From positions 1 through 5,942 of the forward strand of contig JAJYMR010000066.1 in NCBI GenBank assembly GCA_021786815.1: a stretch of DNA of 5,942 bases, read 5' to 3'. Made by a program: the position numbers and the translations under genes. Of the stretch, positions 1 through 5,886 are shown in pieces. The DNA is from Deltaproteobacteria bacterium. Its GTDB lineage: Bacteria > Desulfobacterota > Binatia > Binatales > Binataceae. Within the stretch, counting starts at the first letter, position 1. Each line of letters opens with the position of its first letter. The notes under the pieces are model-generated. The model saw nothing but the letters and a program-made list of their open reading frames with translations, ran no database searches and was not told the origin of the DNA.

Positions 1-923
1 CCGAGCATCGTCGCCAGGAACCACAGCAGTCCGAGCGCGATCGCGTCGGCGCGGCTCACTCCCGCCATCCCGAACAGCATCAGATAGGTGGTCTCGCGCA
101 CGCCGAGTCCGTTGAGCGTAATCGGCAGGCTTGTGAGCACGTTGGCGATCGGAACCACGAGCATGAACAGCGCGAGCGGCATCTTGAGCCCGAGCCCGAG
201 CGCCAGCAGGTACTGACATACCGCGAGCGACACTTGGAGGATCACCGACAGTCCGATCGCGGGAAGCCCCCACGACGGGTTGTGCAGGTAGGGCGCTACC
301 AGACCCACCGCGCGGCGCATGAACCTGGGCCCGAAGTGCGTCAGGCGGCCGATTATCGGCGAAGCGAGGTATCCCGCCAGGACCACGACGCCAACAGCGA
401 CGGTCGGGCGGATAACGCTTGGCGGAAATACGCCGTCGTTGAAAACAATCGCGCTTGCGGCGGCGAGCCAGAACAGCGCCGCGAGCCCGTAGCCGCGGTC
501 CGCAACCGTGCAGGCGATCGCCTCGGGCATCCGATGGTGGTGGCGGCCAAGATAGAAGGCTCGCGCCGCGTCGCCGCCGACCAACCCCGGCACGAACAGG
601 TTCGTGAACATCCCGACGAAATAGTAGGCAAGGAGTTCCCTGAAGCGCGTTCTAAGGCCCAGGATTCCCGCCAGCAACTGCCACCTGTACGCCGACATCA
701 CCTGCCCGGCGACGTAAAGGACGAAGGTCGCGATGAAGAAGCTCAGATGCTCATGCGCAAGCACGCGGAGCGCCGGGCGCGCGTCGAAATGGCGTATCAG
801 GAAGGCAATTATCGCAACGCCGGCTCCCGCCCGGAGCAGAAATGAGCGGTAAGGATGCGTCGGGCGCGGCGATGGCGGCGAGGCCATCGGTCCGTGGCTC
901 TCAGTTGCCGGCGAGTCGTTCAT
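1..923 (-). CDS. flippase-like integral membrane protein (LPG_synthase_TM / UPF0104 family), C-terminus outside the window
   Basis: An uninterrupted minus-strand frame runs from an ATG at 923 off the left edge (307 codons visible, most of a family usually 300-350 residues). The protein is very hydrophobic with several membrane segments. Two family hallmarks are visible: a GLVGGDAAR motif with Asp near residue 118 and Arg near 121, and SLPITLNGLGVRE near residues 265-277. This superfamily includes the membrane part of lysylphosphatidylglycerol synthase (MprF) and AglD-like proteins associated with lipid or lipid-linked sugar handling. No aminoacyl-transferase domain is visible, though one could lie past the edge. 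The start is uncertain. ATG 923 overlaps the glycosyltransferase gene by 23 bp and has no clear Shine-Dalgarno. ATG 887, 13 bp past that gene's stop, follows a weak GAGAG and removes a Pro/Ser-rich leader. The overlap implies translational coupling. The family call is firm, but the substrate is unknown. Confidence 0.88.
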   Translation of the reverse strand, partial: MNDSPATESHGPMASPPSPRPTHPYRSFLLRAGAGVAIIAFLIRHFDARPALRVLAHEHLSFFIATFVLYVAGQVMSAYRWQLLAGILGLRTRFRELLAYYFVGMFTNLFVPGLVGGDAARAFYLGRHHHRMPEAIACTVADRGYGLAALFWLAAASAIVFNDGVFPPSVIRPTVAVGVVVLAGYLASPIIGRLTHFGPRFMRRAVGLVAPYLHNPSWGLPAIGLSVILQVSLAVCQYLLALGLGLKMPLALFMLVVPIANVLTSLPITLNGLGVRETTYLMLFGMAGVSRADAIALGLLWFLATML

Positions 924-2631
924 CGCGATTCAGGATAGCGAGCTTGTCGTGTTCGGAGCCGATCAGGGTGAAAGCGCCGAGTTTCGGTTTCAACCGGGCG
1001 AGGTCGGGCGCGTCGATAATCAAGACGGTCGGCCGCGGGAGCGACCATAGCCGCAGCATCTCGGCGTCGGTCTTGAAGAAGTAGCGGCTGGCGTCCTTTG
1101 AATGATGCGCGCCGAAATCGAGCTCGGTTTTGGGGCCGACCAGGAGCACGCGCCGGCGCGTGTAAAAGGGAATCGACTGCACGTAGCGACGATAGCAGAT
1201 GATTCTTGCGTCGGGCGCGCGGCGCTCAACGTCACGGCCCAACTGCGCGTACGAGCGAAGCGGTTCCGCCTCCAGCCGCCCGTAAGTGCCGGCGGCAAAT
1301 CCGGCCGCCAGCGTTACGACCATCAATGTCAGCCCGAGGCCCGATTTTCGCGTGAGGAAGGACGCGGTTATCGCCGCGCCGCCCGCGAGAAGAACTGCAC
1401 CGATTCCGTAAAGCGCCGGCCGCACCGCCATCGGATACGGGCTTCGAAACAGCGGAGCAAGAATCGCCGCGGTGAGCATACCGACGCCTGCCAGGCTTAT
1501 GAGCGGGCCCGTTTCGAGCAGGATCCTGCAATCCGGCCCTTTAAGCCGGTTCGCGGACTCCATATCCGGCCACGCGCATGAGGCGACACCGTCGGCGATG
1601 AGGATCGCAAGCGGTGGGAACGCCGGCATAACGTAGGGAATCAGTTTTGCGCTAGCGAGCGAAAAAAGCCCGAAGATCGTCGCCGCCGACGCTACGCAAT
1701 AGCGCCGCGCCGGATTCGGGCTCATCCCGCGCCAGGTCAGGAACGGGACCATCACCGACCACGGAAGCAGGCCTCCGAGCACCACCGGAACGTAGTAGTA
1801 GAACGGCTCGGCGTGGCTGTACGAGGGCACGAAGACGCGCTTGAAATACTCGCCGACGAAATAGAAATCGATATAACCGGGTTCCCTGAGACTTATCGCG
1901 ACAAACCAAGGTGCCGCGAGCGCGACCATCAGCGCGAAGCCCGCTATCGCGTGAAACCGCCGTATCGCGCCGCGAAGCTCGCCCTGCCACCACAGGAACA
2001 CCGCCATTGAGGCGACCGGCAGCGCCATCCCGACCGGCCCCTTGGTCAGCGTCGCCGCCGCCATCGCAAGATACGCAACCCAGCACCACCATCCCCCGTC
2101 CATGTAATGCATGAAGAGCGCATAGAGCGCCGCGGCTATCAGCGCCGTCAGCAGCATGTCGGTGGTCAGCACTTGGGCCATCACGGCGAAGACCGGCGCC
2201 GTCGTGAGGATAGCCGCGGCCAGAAGCGCGCGGCGGCGATCGAAAACGCGCCGCGCAAAGAACCAGGTCGCGACGACCGTGGCGAGCGCCGAAAGCGCGG
2301 GTATCAGCCGCGCCGCGAATTCGTTCACGCCCAGAATCGTGTAGGAAAGCGCCGTCAGCCAGTACAGGAGCGGCGGTTTCTCGACGTAGGGAACGTAGTT
2401 CAGATGCGGGACAATAAAATCCCTGAGCGCGAGCATCTCGCGCCCTATCTCCGCGTAACGCGCCTCATCGGGCTCCCATAGTCCGTAACTTCCCAGATGG
2501 AAGAAGAAGACCACGAGCCCGAGCGCGAATACACAAGCCGCCGCAAACGTGTCCTCCGCAAGCCATCGCGAAGGCGCGCGCTCGGAGCCCGAATCTTGAC
2601 CGGGCGCGGTGGATAACGATCGTGACAGCAC
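901..2631 (-). CDS. ArnT-like / PMT-family polyprenyl-phosphate-sugar glycosyltransferase (GT83-type), inner membrane
   Basis: This 576-residue protein resembles ArnT-type transferases, which move a sugar from a polyprenyl-phosphate donor to a lipid or protein acceptor on the periplasmic face. The N-terminal membrane helix (about 27-46) leads into the first periplasmic loop with WEPDEARYAEIGREM (52-66), whose Asp-Glu pair is the expected catalytic/metal site, and then EKPPLLYW (84-91). Further family features are TKGPVG (196-201), FVGEYFKRVF (258-267) and SAKLIPYVMPAFPPL (327-341). Many helices fill the first 450 residues, and a soluble C-terminal domain follows (about 450-576, with YVQSIPFYTRRRV at 483-495). 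The start is GTG at 2631. An in-frame TAG lies 9 nt upstream, so no longer form is possible, and the Shine-Dalgarno is poor. The gene begins 48 bp after the small membrane gene and overlaps the flippase-like gene. Whether it moves aminoarabinose or another sugar, and to which acceptor, cannot be told, so I give no symbol. Confidence 0.92.
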   Translation of the reverse strand: MLSRSLSTAPGQDSGSERAPSRWLAEDTFAAACVFALGLVVFFFHLGSYGLWEPDEARYAEIGREMLALRDFIVPHLNYVPYVEKPPLLYWLTALSYTILGVNEFAARLIPALSALATVVATWFFARRVFDRRRALLAAAILTTAPVFAVMAQVLTTDMLLTALIAAALYALFMHYMDGGWWCWVAYLAMAAATLTKGPVGMALPVASMAVFLWWQGELRGAIRRFHAIAGFALMVALAAPWFVAISLREPGYIDFYFVGEYFKRVFVPSYSHAEPFYYYVPVVLGGLLPWSVMVPFLTWRGMSPNPARRYCVASAATIFGLFSLASAKLIPYVMPAFPPLAILIADGVASCAWPDMESANRLKGPDCRILLETGPLISLAGVGMLTAAILAPLFRSPYPMAVRPALYGIGAVLLAGGAAITASFLTRKSGLGLTLMVVTLAAGFAAGTYGRLEAEPLRSYAQLGRDVERRAPDARIICYRRYVQSIPFYTRRRVLLVGPKTELDFGAHHSKDASRYFFKTDAEMLRLWSLPRPTVLIIDAPDLARLKPKLGAFTLIGSEHDKLAILNRDERLAGN

Positions 2632-2679
2632 CCGCCCAGTCTAGCCGCACAGTGGCGGCGGTGAAACGTGCGTGCGCCG

Positions 2680-2910
2680 TTAGAGCAGGTTGAGGGTTCC
2701 GACGACGGCCATCACGCCGAGCGCCATGAACACGAGCCCTCCGAGGCCGCAAATGAGCCGGTTCACAAGCACCTTCCTGCGGCTCGCAGGTATTTGGAGC
2801 GCTTGCTGGGAATCGACCGCCCTGATTGCAATCGGGCGGTTGAAGAGAATCCAGTAACCACCCGTTCCCATGAAGATGGAACCAATGACTACGTTACCAA
2901 CCCTGACCAT
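2680..2910 (-). CDS. small hypothetical protein with two predicted membrane segments
   Basis: This 76-residue protein is not recognised as any named family. It has two hydrophobic stretches, about residues 4-23 (with GSIFMGTGGYWILF) and about 49-74 (with LICGLGGLVFMALGVMAVVG). They are joined by a polar linker containing DSQQALQ and the basic SRRKVL. A helical hairpin in the inner membrane is the likely topology. It is supported as a real gene by an ATG start, a GGAG Shine-Dalgarno at 2921-2918 with a 7-nt spacer, and a position exactly filling the gap between ggt (81 bp upstream) and the glycosyltransferase (48 bp downstream). Both membrane segments are glycine-rich. It could be a small accessory subunit for the downstream membrane enzymes, but that is inference from position only. 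Confidence 0.72.
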   Translation of the reverse strand: MVRVGNVVIGSIFMGTGGYWILFNRPIAIRAVDSQQALQIPASRRKVLVNRLICGLGGLVFMALGVMAVVGTLNLL

Positions 2911-2917
2911 GATGCTA

Positions 2918-2933
2918 CTCCGGCCGATGCCGG
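2918..2933 (-). promoter_or_regulatory. ribosome binding site of the 76-aa gene, partly inside a small hairpin
   Basis: On the minus strand GGAG (2921-2918) lies 7 nt before the ATG at 2910 and fixes that start. Just upstream, CCGGC and GCCGG arms (2933-2929 and 2924-2920) can pair around a 4-nt loop. The second arm contains the first two G bases of the GGAG. The hairpin could therefore compete with ribosome binding. The site is seen directly; any regulatory effect is inference. Confidence 0.5.
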
Positions 2934-2943
2934 TTATGGCCAG

Positions 2944-2961
2944 CCTCGACGCTCTGCGAGG
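2944..2961 (-). repeat. inverted repeat in the ggt to small-gene spacer
   Basis: CCTCG and CGAGG arms (2944-2948 and 2957-2961) flank an 8-nt loop, 30 nt after the ggt stop codon. No run of T follows on the minus strand, so it is not a classical intrinsic terminator. It may be an mRNA-stabilising or attenuating stem, or chance in GC-rich DNA. Confidence 0.3.
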
Positions 2962-2991
2962 GCGTGGGCTTATGTCCGGCGTCGCCTGCCT

Positions 2992-4656
2992 TTAGTATCC
3001 CGCAACGCCGCCGCCTTTTCGAGGGTCGAACGCGCCGTGCAGGTTGCCGGCCTCTATCGTGATCGCGTTGACCGCGCCGAGATGCGGCACAACCTTGAGC
3101 TTATAGCCCATCTCGCTCAGCGCCCGGCGGGTCGGCTCGGGTATCGCGGCTTCCGCGAATATGATGTCGGGCGAAGCCTGCTCATGGATGCGCGGGGTGG
3201 TCACCGCTTGCTCGGGTCCGAGGTGAAAATCCAGGATGTTGAGCGTCACTTGCAGGACGCCGGTGAGAATCGTGGGGCCGCCCGAGCCGCCGGTCGTCAT
3301 TATCGGCCGTCCGTGGCTGACGACGATTATCGGCGTCATGCTCGAAAGCGGGCGTTTGCCGGGCGCGATCTCATTGGCCTTCGCGCCCTGCAGCCGGTAC
3401 ACGTTCGGCACGTTCGGCGCGACGGCGAAATCGTCCATCTCGTCGTTAAGAACCACTCCGAGCTTCGGCACCATCATCTTGGCGCCGAAGGCGGTGTTGA
3501 TGGTCGTCGTGAGCGCGACCACGTTGCCGTCCTTGTCCACCACGCAAAAGTTCGAGGTGCCATGGTCATGCGCCGGTGCAATCCTCGGAGCAAGGGTGTT
3601 GTGATGGAGCGCGCGCCGGCGCGCCTCGTCGATATGCTTTGGCGAGAGCAGCACCTGGAGCGGAACGTGAACGAAGGCCGGGTCCGCATAGAGGGCGCGA
3701 TCGATGAAGCCCTGGCGCATGACCTCGGCCAGTCTCGCGAGATAGGGCGGTGAGTTGAGCCCGAGTCCGGGCAGATGGCCCGGCTCGAGCATCCCGAGCA
3801 TCTCCAACAGCACGCCGCCCGAGGACGGCGGCGGCATCACGTACACCTCGTTTCCCTGGAACGCGCGATGAAGCGGCTCACGCCACACGGCGCGGTAATC
3901 GGAGAGATCGTCGGTCGTGATGATACCGCCCTGGCTCTTGATATACGAAGCGATCTCCCTGGCAATCTCTCCGTGGTAGAAGTTCTCGGCCGGCCGGTTG
4001 CCGAGCCGCTCGAGCGTCCTTGCCAGTTCCGGCTGCCGGATGACGGTGTCGGCAGGCGGCGCAGAGCCGTCCGGGCGGAGAAAAACTTTCGCGAACTCAG
4101 GCTCGGCGGCGATGTAATTGCGGTTGTGCGCTATCTCACCCGCGAGAAGAGAGGTTATCGGGAATCCGTCGCGGGCAAGTTTTATCGCGGGAGCCGCGAC
4201 CTGCTGAAACGTCATCGTGCCGAACCGTTTGAGGGCGTCCCGGATTCCGGCAACCTGGCCGGGGACGCCCACCGCGAGCGGTCCGACCACTGCAAGCCTC
4301 TCGTTGGGATGGCCGTTTCGGATGTACATGTCCGCGGTTGCCGCCTTTGGCGCAGTCTCGCGGAAGTCGAGCGCGAAGAATTGTCCCTGACGCGCCATGT
4401 AGATGAGCATGAAGCCGCCGCCGCCAAGCCCGCACGAACCCGCGTTGGTGACTCCGAGCGCAAGCGCCACTGCGGCCGCCGCGTCGACCGCATTGCCGCC
4501 TTTTTTCAGAATTTCCAGTCCCGCCTGTGTGGCCTGAGCGCTTTCCGAGACGACCATCGCGTGCGGCGCCTGCGCGGCCATCGCAGGCGCGCAAGCGAGC
4601 ACAGCGGCAACAACTGTGACGAGCAGAAAACGGACGAAGTTTCGGTTCCTCATCAT
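2992..4656 (-). CDS. ggt: gamma-glutamyltransferase (glutathione hydrolase) precursor, exported
   Basis: This is an Ntn-hydrolase that cleaves gamma-glutamyl bonds of glutathione and related compounds, and transfers the glutamyl group to water or amino acids in the periplasm. From ATG 4656 it has 554 residues, a normal length. Visible sites are the LDFRE arginine (R99, E. coli R114), the self-processing nucleophile T367 in HGTSNFCVVDKDGN (E. coli T391), N387, the lid-loop tyrosine Y420 (E. coli Y444), D409 in NDEMDDF, S438/S439 in PLSSM and G459/G460 in GGSGGP. From the nucleophile on, these match E. coli at a constant offset. Cleavage before T367 would give a 188-residue small subunit ending DPRKGGGVAGY. 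The signal peptide has a basic start and a core at about 10-24, with AMA|A or AQA|P cleavage. GAGGA directly precedes paired ATGs at 4656 and 4653. The frame extends to a TTG at 4686 that has no ribosome binding site and would put an unlikely leader before the signal peptide. Confidence 0.96.
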   Translation of the reverse strand: MMRNRNFVRFLLVTVVAAVLACAPAMAAQAPHAMVVSESAQATQAGLEILKKGGNAVDAAAAVALALGVTNAGSCGLGGGGFMLIYMARQGQFFALDFRETAPKAATADMYIRNGHPNERLAVVGPLAVGVPGQVAGIRDALKRFGTMTFQQVAAPAIKLARDGFPITSLLAGEIAHNRNYIAAEPEFAKVFLRPDGSAPPADTVIRQPELARTLERLGNRPAENFYHGEIAREIASYIKSQGGIITTDDLSDYRAVWREPLHRAFQGNEVYVMPPPSSGGVLLEMLGMLEPGHLPGLGLNSPPYLARLAEVMRQGFIDRALYADPAFVHVPLQVLLSPKHIDEARRRALHHNTLAPRIAPAHDHGTSNFCVVDKDGNVVALTTTINTAFGAKMMVPKLGVVLNDEMDDFAVAPNVPNVYRLQGAKANEIAPGKRPLSSMTPIIVVSHGRPIMTTGGSGGPTILTGVLQVTLNILDFHLGPEQAVTTPRIHEQASPDIIFAEAAIPEPTRRALSEMGYKLKVVPHLGAVNAITIEAGNLHGAFDPRKGGGVAGY

Positions 4657-4686
4657 TCCTCGCGTCGCGTGATATTGAGCGCCCAA

Positions 4687-5041
4687 GCTTAGGGACTATC
4701 TGCGTGTTACTAACAGCCGAGGCGAAGCAAGGAAAGCCGACGAACCGTCAGGACGCGACCCGAACCGCGAGCGGTTGGCGCCTCAGTCCCTACGGTAATG
4801 GCCCAGCGCGGGGCGAGCCGTTGGGTATGGGAGCGGACGAATTAAGCGAGCGATTTCCCCGGCGGGTCGAGCCTACGTTCTGTGCGGCAACGCGACTGCC
4901 CCGCAGGGGGATTGCTCTAACGCGATTAGCCGACGCGCGTCAGGTGGCTCCGCACCGAACATCAAGGGACGCCGTAGCCCGTGCGGACGGTGAGCCTGGC
5001 GCGGCAAGCGGCTCGCCGATCCCGCTCCGCTGCGTGCGTTC
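4687..5041. other. gene-poor spacer upstream of ggt
   Basis: About 355 bp separate the stop of the exported-protein gene (5042) from ggt. I see no recognised protein, tRNA, rRNA or known riboswitch here. All minus-strand frames carry stops. A plus-strand frame from GTG 4704 stays open but has no family resemblance (see rejected items). The 4690-4792 part contains the nested complementary segments described separately. Near 4884-4925 there are short self-complementary runs: CCCC/GGGG at 4899-4909, and CTAA/TTAG around CGCGA in the stretch just after it. The ggt promoter should lie in this region, but I could not pick out a convincing -35/-10 pair. Confidence 0.6.
4690..4792 (-). promoter_or_regulatory. 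possible structured 5' leader of ggt
   Basis: On the minus strand a 14-nt arm (4792-4779) begins TAGGGACT and continues GAGGCG. Its first 8 nt are complementary to AGTCCCTA at 4697-4690, and its next 6 nt to CGCCTC at 4724-4719. The enclosed region holds a 5-bp hairpin (AACCG/CGGTT, 4763-4776) and a 4-bp GACG/CGTC stem (4739-4749). Between the two 3' arms lies an 11-nt palindrome, TGTTACTAACA on the plus strand (4705-4715), which could be a small stem or a protein-binding site. The whole ends 33 nt before ATG 4656. It fits no riboswitch class I know, and GC-rich DNA makes chance pairing easy. Confidence 0.25.
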
Positions 5042-5785
5042 CTATTCGGGGACCGCGACCTGCCACGCGAACCATAGGCAGCTAGCCAAGTTCGAACAGT
5101 TCGTGTTCACGCTCGTCGAGTAGGGACCAAATGACTGACTGCTCCCCGGTGGAACCCCAGCGTCCGCAGCCAAATAGGCCGGCGTGTTCGATAGAGGCGT
5201 TTCAGGGGACAGCGCGGGCGCTCCCGCTGGTACTGAGAACGTAACGTCCGTGTTTTCCGAGCTCTCTGGTTCGGGGCCCGGACCGAAAAAGACGGTCAGC
5301 AACTGGCTCTCTCCGGGCGGCGAAACCGCACTCGTAGAAAACGTGCTCAGATTCGCATCTTGGGTAAACCCGTAGGCCGTGTAGCCGCTAAGGTTCGAAC
5401 TTGCTCCCCGATATGCGACCGCAAAAGCGCCAATTTCGGCGTTGTAGCATGCACCCGTGCAGCTATCGCAGGCGCCCTTGTCGTAATGCGTGAATGAATA
5501 TGAGGAGGGTTCGGCCCCGTTCAAGCCGTATACATGTGCCGCGAGCCAAGAGCTTATCGCCATTCCGCATTTTTGCGATGTGATCTGCTGCGCTCCGGAC
5601 AGGTTGGATGCTCCGAGCAGCGTCCAGCCCGAAGGCAACGTTGGGACCGACGACGAGGTCTGGCCCATGTCTATTGAAACCAAAAGCACGTCGCCCGGCT
5701 GAGTGCCGGATGGCGGCGCGACTGTAATCTTGCACGTAGTCCCGGCACCGCCCCCGCACTCCGACTCGGCGAGGCCGGAGCCCAC
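5042..5785 (-). CDS. cysteine-containing, beta-rich, probably exported protein (N-terminus unclear, possibly frameshifted)
   Basis: I do not recognise a named family. The 247 residues from GTG 5785 look like a beta-sandwich of the type seen in surface and phage-related proteins: TVAPPSGTQPGDVLLVSI (20-37), LPSGWTLLG (50-58), HVYGLNGAEPSSYSF (84-98), then AVAYRGASS (122-130). The composition is rich in Ser, Thr, Gly and Pro. Eight cysteines (10, 18, 73, 106, 109, 113, 230, 236) suggest disulfides and export, yet no signal peptide follows this start. GTG 5785 has no ribosome binding site and falls inside PFFVGSG, which looks like the first strand of the domain. The open frame continues upstream through plausible protein sequence to a TGA at 5884-5882 with no ATG, GTG or TTG. 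The true N-terminus is therefore probably in another frame beyond the 14-bp tandem duplication. Codons look less GC-rich than in the neighbours. Confidence 0.62.
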   Translation of the reverse strand: MGSGLAESECGGGAGTTCKITVAPPSGTQPGDVLLVSIDMGQTSSSVPTLPSGWTLLGASNLSGAQQITSQKCGMAISSWLAAHVYGLNGAEPSSYSFTHYDKGACDSCTGACYNAEIGAFAVAYRGASSNLSGYTAYGFTQDANLSTFSTSAVSPPGESQLLTVFFGPGPEPESSENTDVTFSVPAGAPALSPETPLSNTPAYLAADAGVPPGSSQSFGPYSTSVNTNCSNLASCLWFAWQVAVPE

Positions 5786-5858
5786 AAAAAACGGTAGGGG
5801 ATCGGCGAGAGCCTGCCAGTTCTGGAGCTGCCCCGTTTGGGTGGAGAGTTTAGGGCTT

Positions 5859-5886
5859 GGTTTTAGCTCATCGGTTTGATCTCATC
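5859..5886. repeat. imperfect 14-bp tandem duplication at a reading-frame switch
   Basis: Two adjacent 14-bp units, GGTTTTAGCTCATC (5859-5872) and GGTTTGATCTCATC (5873-5886), match at 12 of 14 positions. On the minus strand they encode LDEIKP in one frame and DELKP in the frame of the downstream protein. Fourteen bases shift the frame by two. With a single copy, the upstream partial ORF would read directly into the 5785-5042 protein frame without a stop. Confidence 0.75.

Noticed and set aside
234..845. Plus-strand 203-codon open frame
   Set aside because: It is in codon register opposite the flippase-like gene, with a highly charged, low-complexity product. It is explained by GC-rich codon use on the minus strand.
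4657..4686. TTG 4686 as the ggt start
   Set aside because: It has no ribosome binding site upstream and adds ten residues ahead of a good signal peptide. The paired ATGs at 4656/4653 next to GAGGA fit better, although the spacing there is short.
2668..4692. Nearly continuous plus-strand open frame (2668-3753 and 3775-4692) opposite ggt and the small gene
   Set aside because: It is in codon-to-codon register with the minus-strand ggt frame. Stops there would need TTA, CTA or TCA codons in ggt, which are rare in GC-rich genes. The sense strand encodes an unmistakable GGT, and the antisense product is Arg/His-rich with no family resemblance.
4884..4915. CTGCCCCGCAGG segment resembling part of the cobalamin riboswitch core
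   Set aside because: Only a short fragment resembles the motif. The other conserved elements of that riboswitch are absent on either strand, and the piece is simply a small GC-rich hairpin.
5000..5020. Stem after the exported-protein gene (GGCGAG / CTTGCC on the minus strand) as a terminator
   Set aside because: The stem has a 3-nt loop and a G-U pair, and no T-run follows it, so an intrinsic terminator cannot be supported.
4704..5123. Plus-strand 139-codon open frame starting GTG 4704 in the spacer, divergent from ggt
   Set aside because: It has only a weak AGGGA upstream, an Arg-rich composition without hydrophobic core patterns, an 82-bp overlap into the convergent exported-protein gene and no recognisable family. 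It is most likely a chance open frame in GC-rich DNA, though it is the only long frame here not explained by an opposite gene over most of its length.
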